From positions 1-21,225 of the IMG/VR virus record IMGVR_UViG_3300048814_000012: a stretch of DNA of 21,225 nt. One strand, given 5' to 3'. The position numbers were made by a program, and so were the translations under genes. This DNA is from a virus. This document shows, in pieces, positions 20,539-21,225 of the stretch (position 1 is the first letter of the stretch; the number at the start of each line of letters is the position of its first letter). The notes under the pieces are model-generated. The model ran no database searches. It was not told where the DNA came from and saw only the letters and a program-made list of their open reading frames with translations.

Positions 20539-21225
20539 TGCAAGTCAATCTGATCGAAACGTTTGCAGAGGCCGAGGCATTCATGTCTTGGCTTGGCGAG
20601 CGCCGACCTGTATTGGCTTGCGATACAGAGACAGGTGGACTGGATTGGTGGCGAGATGAACTACGGCTCGTACAGTTTGGAGACTTTGAGACAGGATGGG
20701 CCATTCCATTCCACCATTGGGGCGGCCTTGCGCTCGATGCCATTGCTCGATACTCTGGCCCTATTACATTTCACAATGCAAAGTTCGATGTCATGTACCT
20801 CACTCATAACGGGGCTAAACTCGAATACGATAGGGTCCATGATAGTCGAGTTATGGCGCATCTCCTAGATCCAAACAAGCCGACAAAGCTGAAGATGCTG
20901 GGCAATAGGTACCTTGGATCCAACAGCGATGAATGGGAAACAAAGCTAGACGCTGCCTTTGCGAAGGGACATTGGGGCTGGGCAACCGTCCCGATTACAC
21001 TGCCGGAGTATTGGGAGTACGCATGTATGGATACAATCCTCACCGCTAGGCTACATGAGCACCTATACCCTAAGCTAACGGGCGCACTGCTCGACATCTA
21101 TGAGATGGAGATAGCAATAGAGCACATCATTATGGACCAAGAGATGCGAGGCATAGCAGTAGACTTGCCCTATAGCATAGAGCAGCGAGCCGTCTATCTC
21201 AAGGCTGCAGACGAGCTAGAGCAGT
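20538..21225 (+). CDS. DNA polymerase I (family A), N-terminal part, exonuclease domain (runs off window)
   Basis: ATG 20538 in a TAATG junction, open to the window edge (229 complete codons). It replicates the phage DNA. The 3'-5' proofreading domain is visible: VLACDTETGGLD (Exo I, Asp28 and Glu30), ITFHNAKFDVMYL (Exo II) and YACMDTILTARL (Exo III). The text then enters the start of the polymerase part, with IYEMEIAIEHIIMDQEMRGI and AVDLPYS, as in family A enzymes. No 5'-nuclease domain precedes it, as in T7-like and many actinophage enzymes. Confidence 0.9.
   Translation, partial: MQVNLIETFAEAEAFMSWLGERRPVLACDTETGGLDWWRDELRLVQFGDFETGWAIPFHHWGGLALDAIARYSGPITFHNAKFDVMYLTHNGAKLEYDRVHDSRVMAHLLDPNKPTKLKMLGNRYLGSNSDEWETKLDAAFAKGHWGWATVPITLPEYWEYACMDTILTARLHEHLYPKLTGALLDIYEMEIAIEHIIMDQEMRGIAVDLPYSIEQRAVYLKAADELEQ
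21041..21049 (+). repeat. CACCGCTAG site 10
   Basis: In the Exo III codons of the polymerase gene (ILTAR). It is the last copy seen before the window ends. Confidence 0.75.

Overview
The window looks like part of a tailed double-stranded DNA phage genome, most likely infecting an actinobacterium. The evidence is gene content and gene style: an actinophage-type small and large terminase pair, an HK97-type portal, an S78 prohead protease with an N-terminal DUF6582-like domain, an HK97-fold capsid protein, HNH endonucleases, a MazZ-like DUF5664 domain and a family A DNA polymerase. Genes are tightly packed, with ATGA or TAATG junctions and strong GAGGAGG ribosome sites. I cannot name the host or a phage cluster. 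No tRNA, integrase, repressor, CRISPR array or insertion sequence is visible. The first (capsid) and last (polymerase) genes run off the window.

Layout. (1) 1-11709, minus strand: the head and packaging module, transcribed right to left. In transcription order it holds an HNH remnant, a 36-residue zinc-knuckle gene, two small genes, terminase small subunit, a collagen-like small protein, terminase large subunit, a membrane protein, portal, a 930-residue protein ending in an ADP-ribosyltransferase-like domain, two small genes, prohead protease, a decoration-like protein, a HAD phosphatase and the major capsid protein. An internal promoter at about 2050-2078 can boost the last three. (2) 11799-12752: about 950 bases without genes, full of inverted repeats, a CA tract and a GC-rich block. 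It is a candidate packaging or origin region. (3) 12753-14556, minus strand: a three-gene operon of two Cys-rich small proteins and an HNH endonuclease fused to a papain-like domain. (4) 14557-15228: the divergent control region, with two opposed promoters, a perfect 137-bp tandem duplication and an AT-rich stretch. (5) 15235-21225, plus strand: early or metabolic genes, namely a double zinc ribbon, an RNA ligase, small unknowns, a DnaQ-like exonuclease with a zinc ribbon, a ClpP-like protease, a HAD nucleotidase joined to a MazZ-like domain, a MazG-like protein with an odd helix order, and DNA polymerase I.

Two DNA-level signals tie the window together. Four promoter cassettes share TTGACA, exactly 17 bases, TAGGTT, and a short leader ending in GAGGAGG. 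They precede the capsid group, the 14.1-14.5 kb operon, and two right-arm operons. Separately, the 9-mer CACCGCTAG occurs ten times, always on the plus strand and only from 12.7 kb rightward. It lies inside genes of both orientations and in several reading frames, so it is selected as DNA, not as protein.

Genes likely to cooperate: terminase, portal, protease, decoration and capsid proteins build and fill the head. The HAD nucleotidase, MazZ-like and MazG-like enzymes and the polymerase form a nucleotide-pool and replication set. The ADP-ribosyltransferase-like protein, next to the portal gene, may be packaged and injected.
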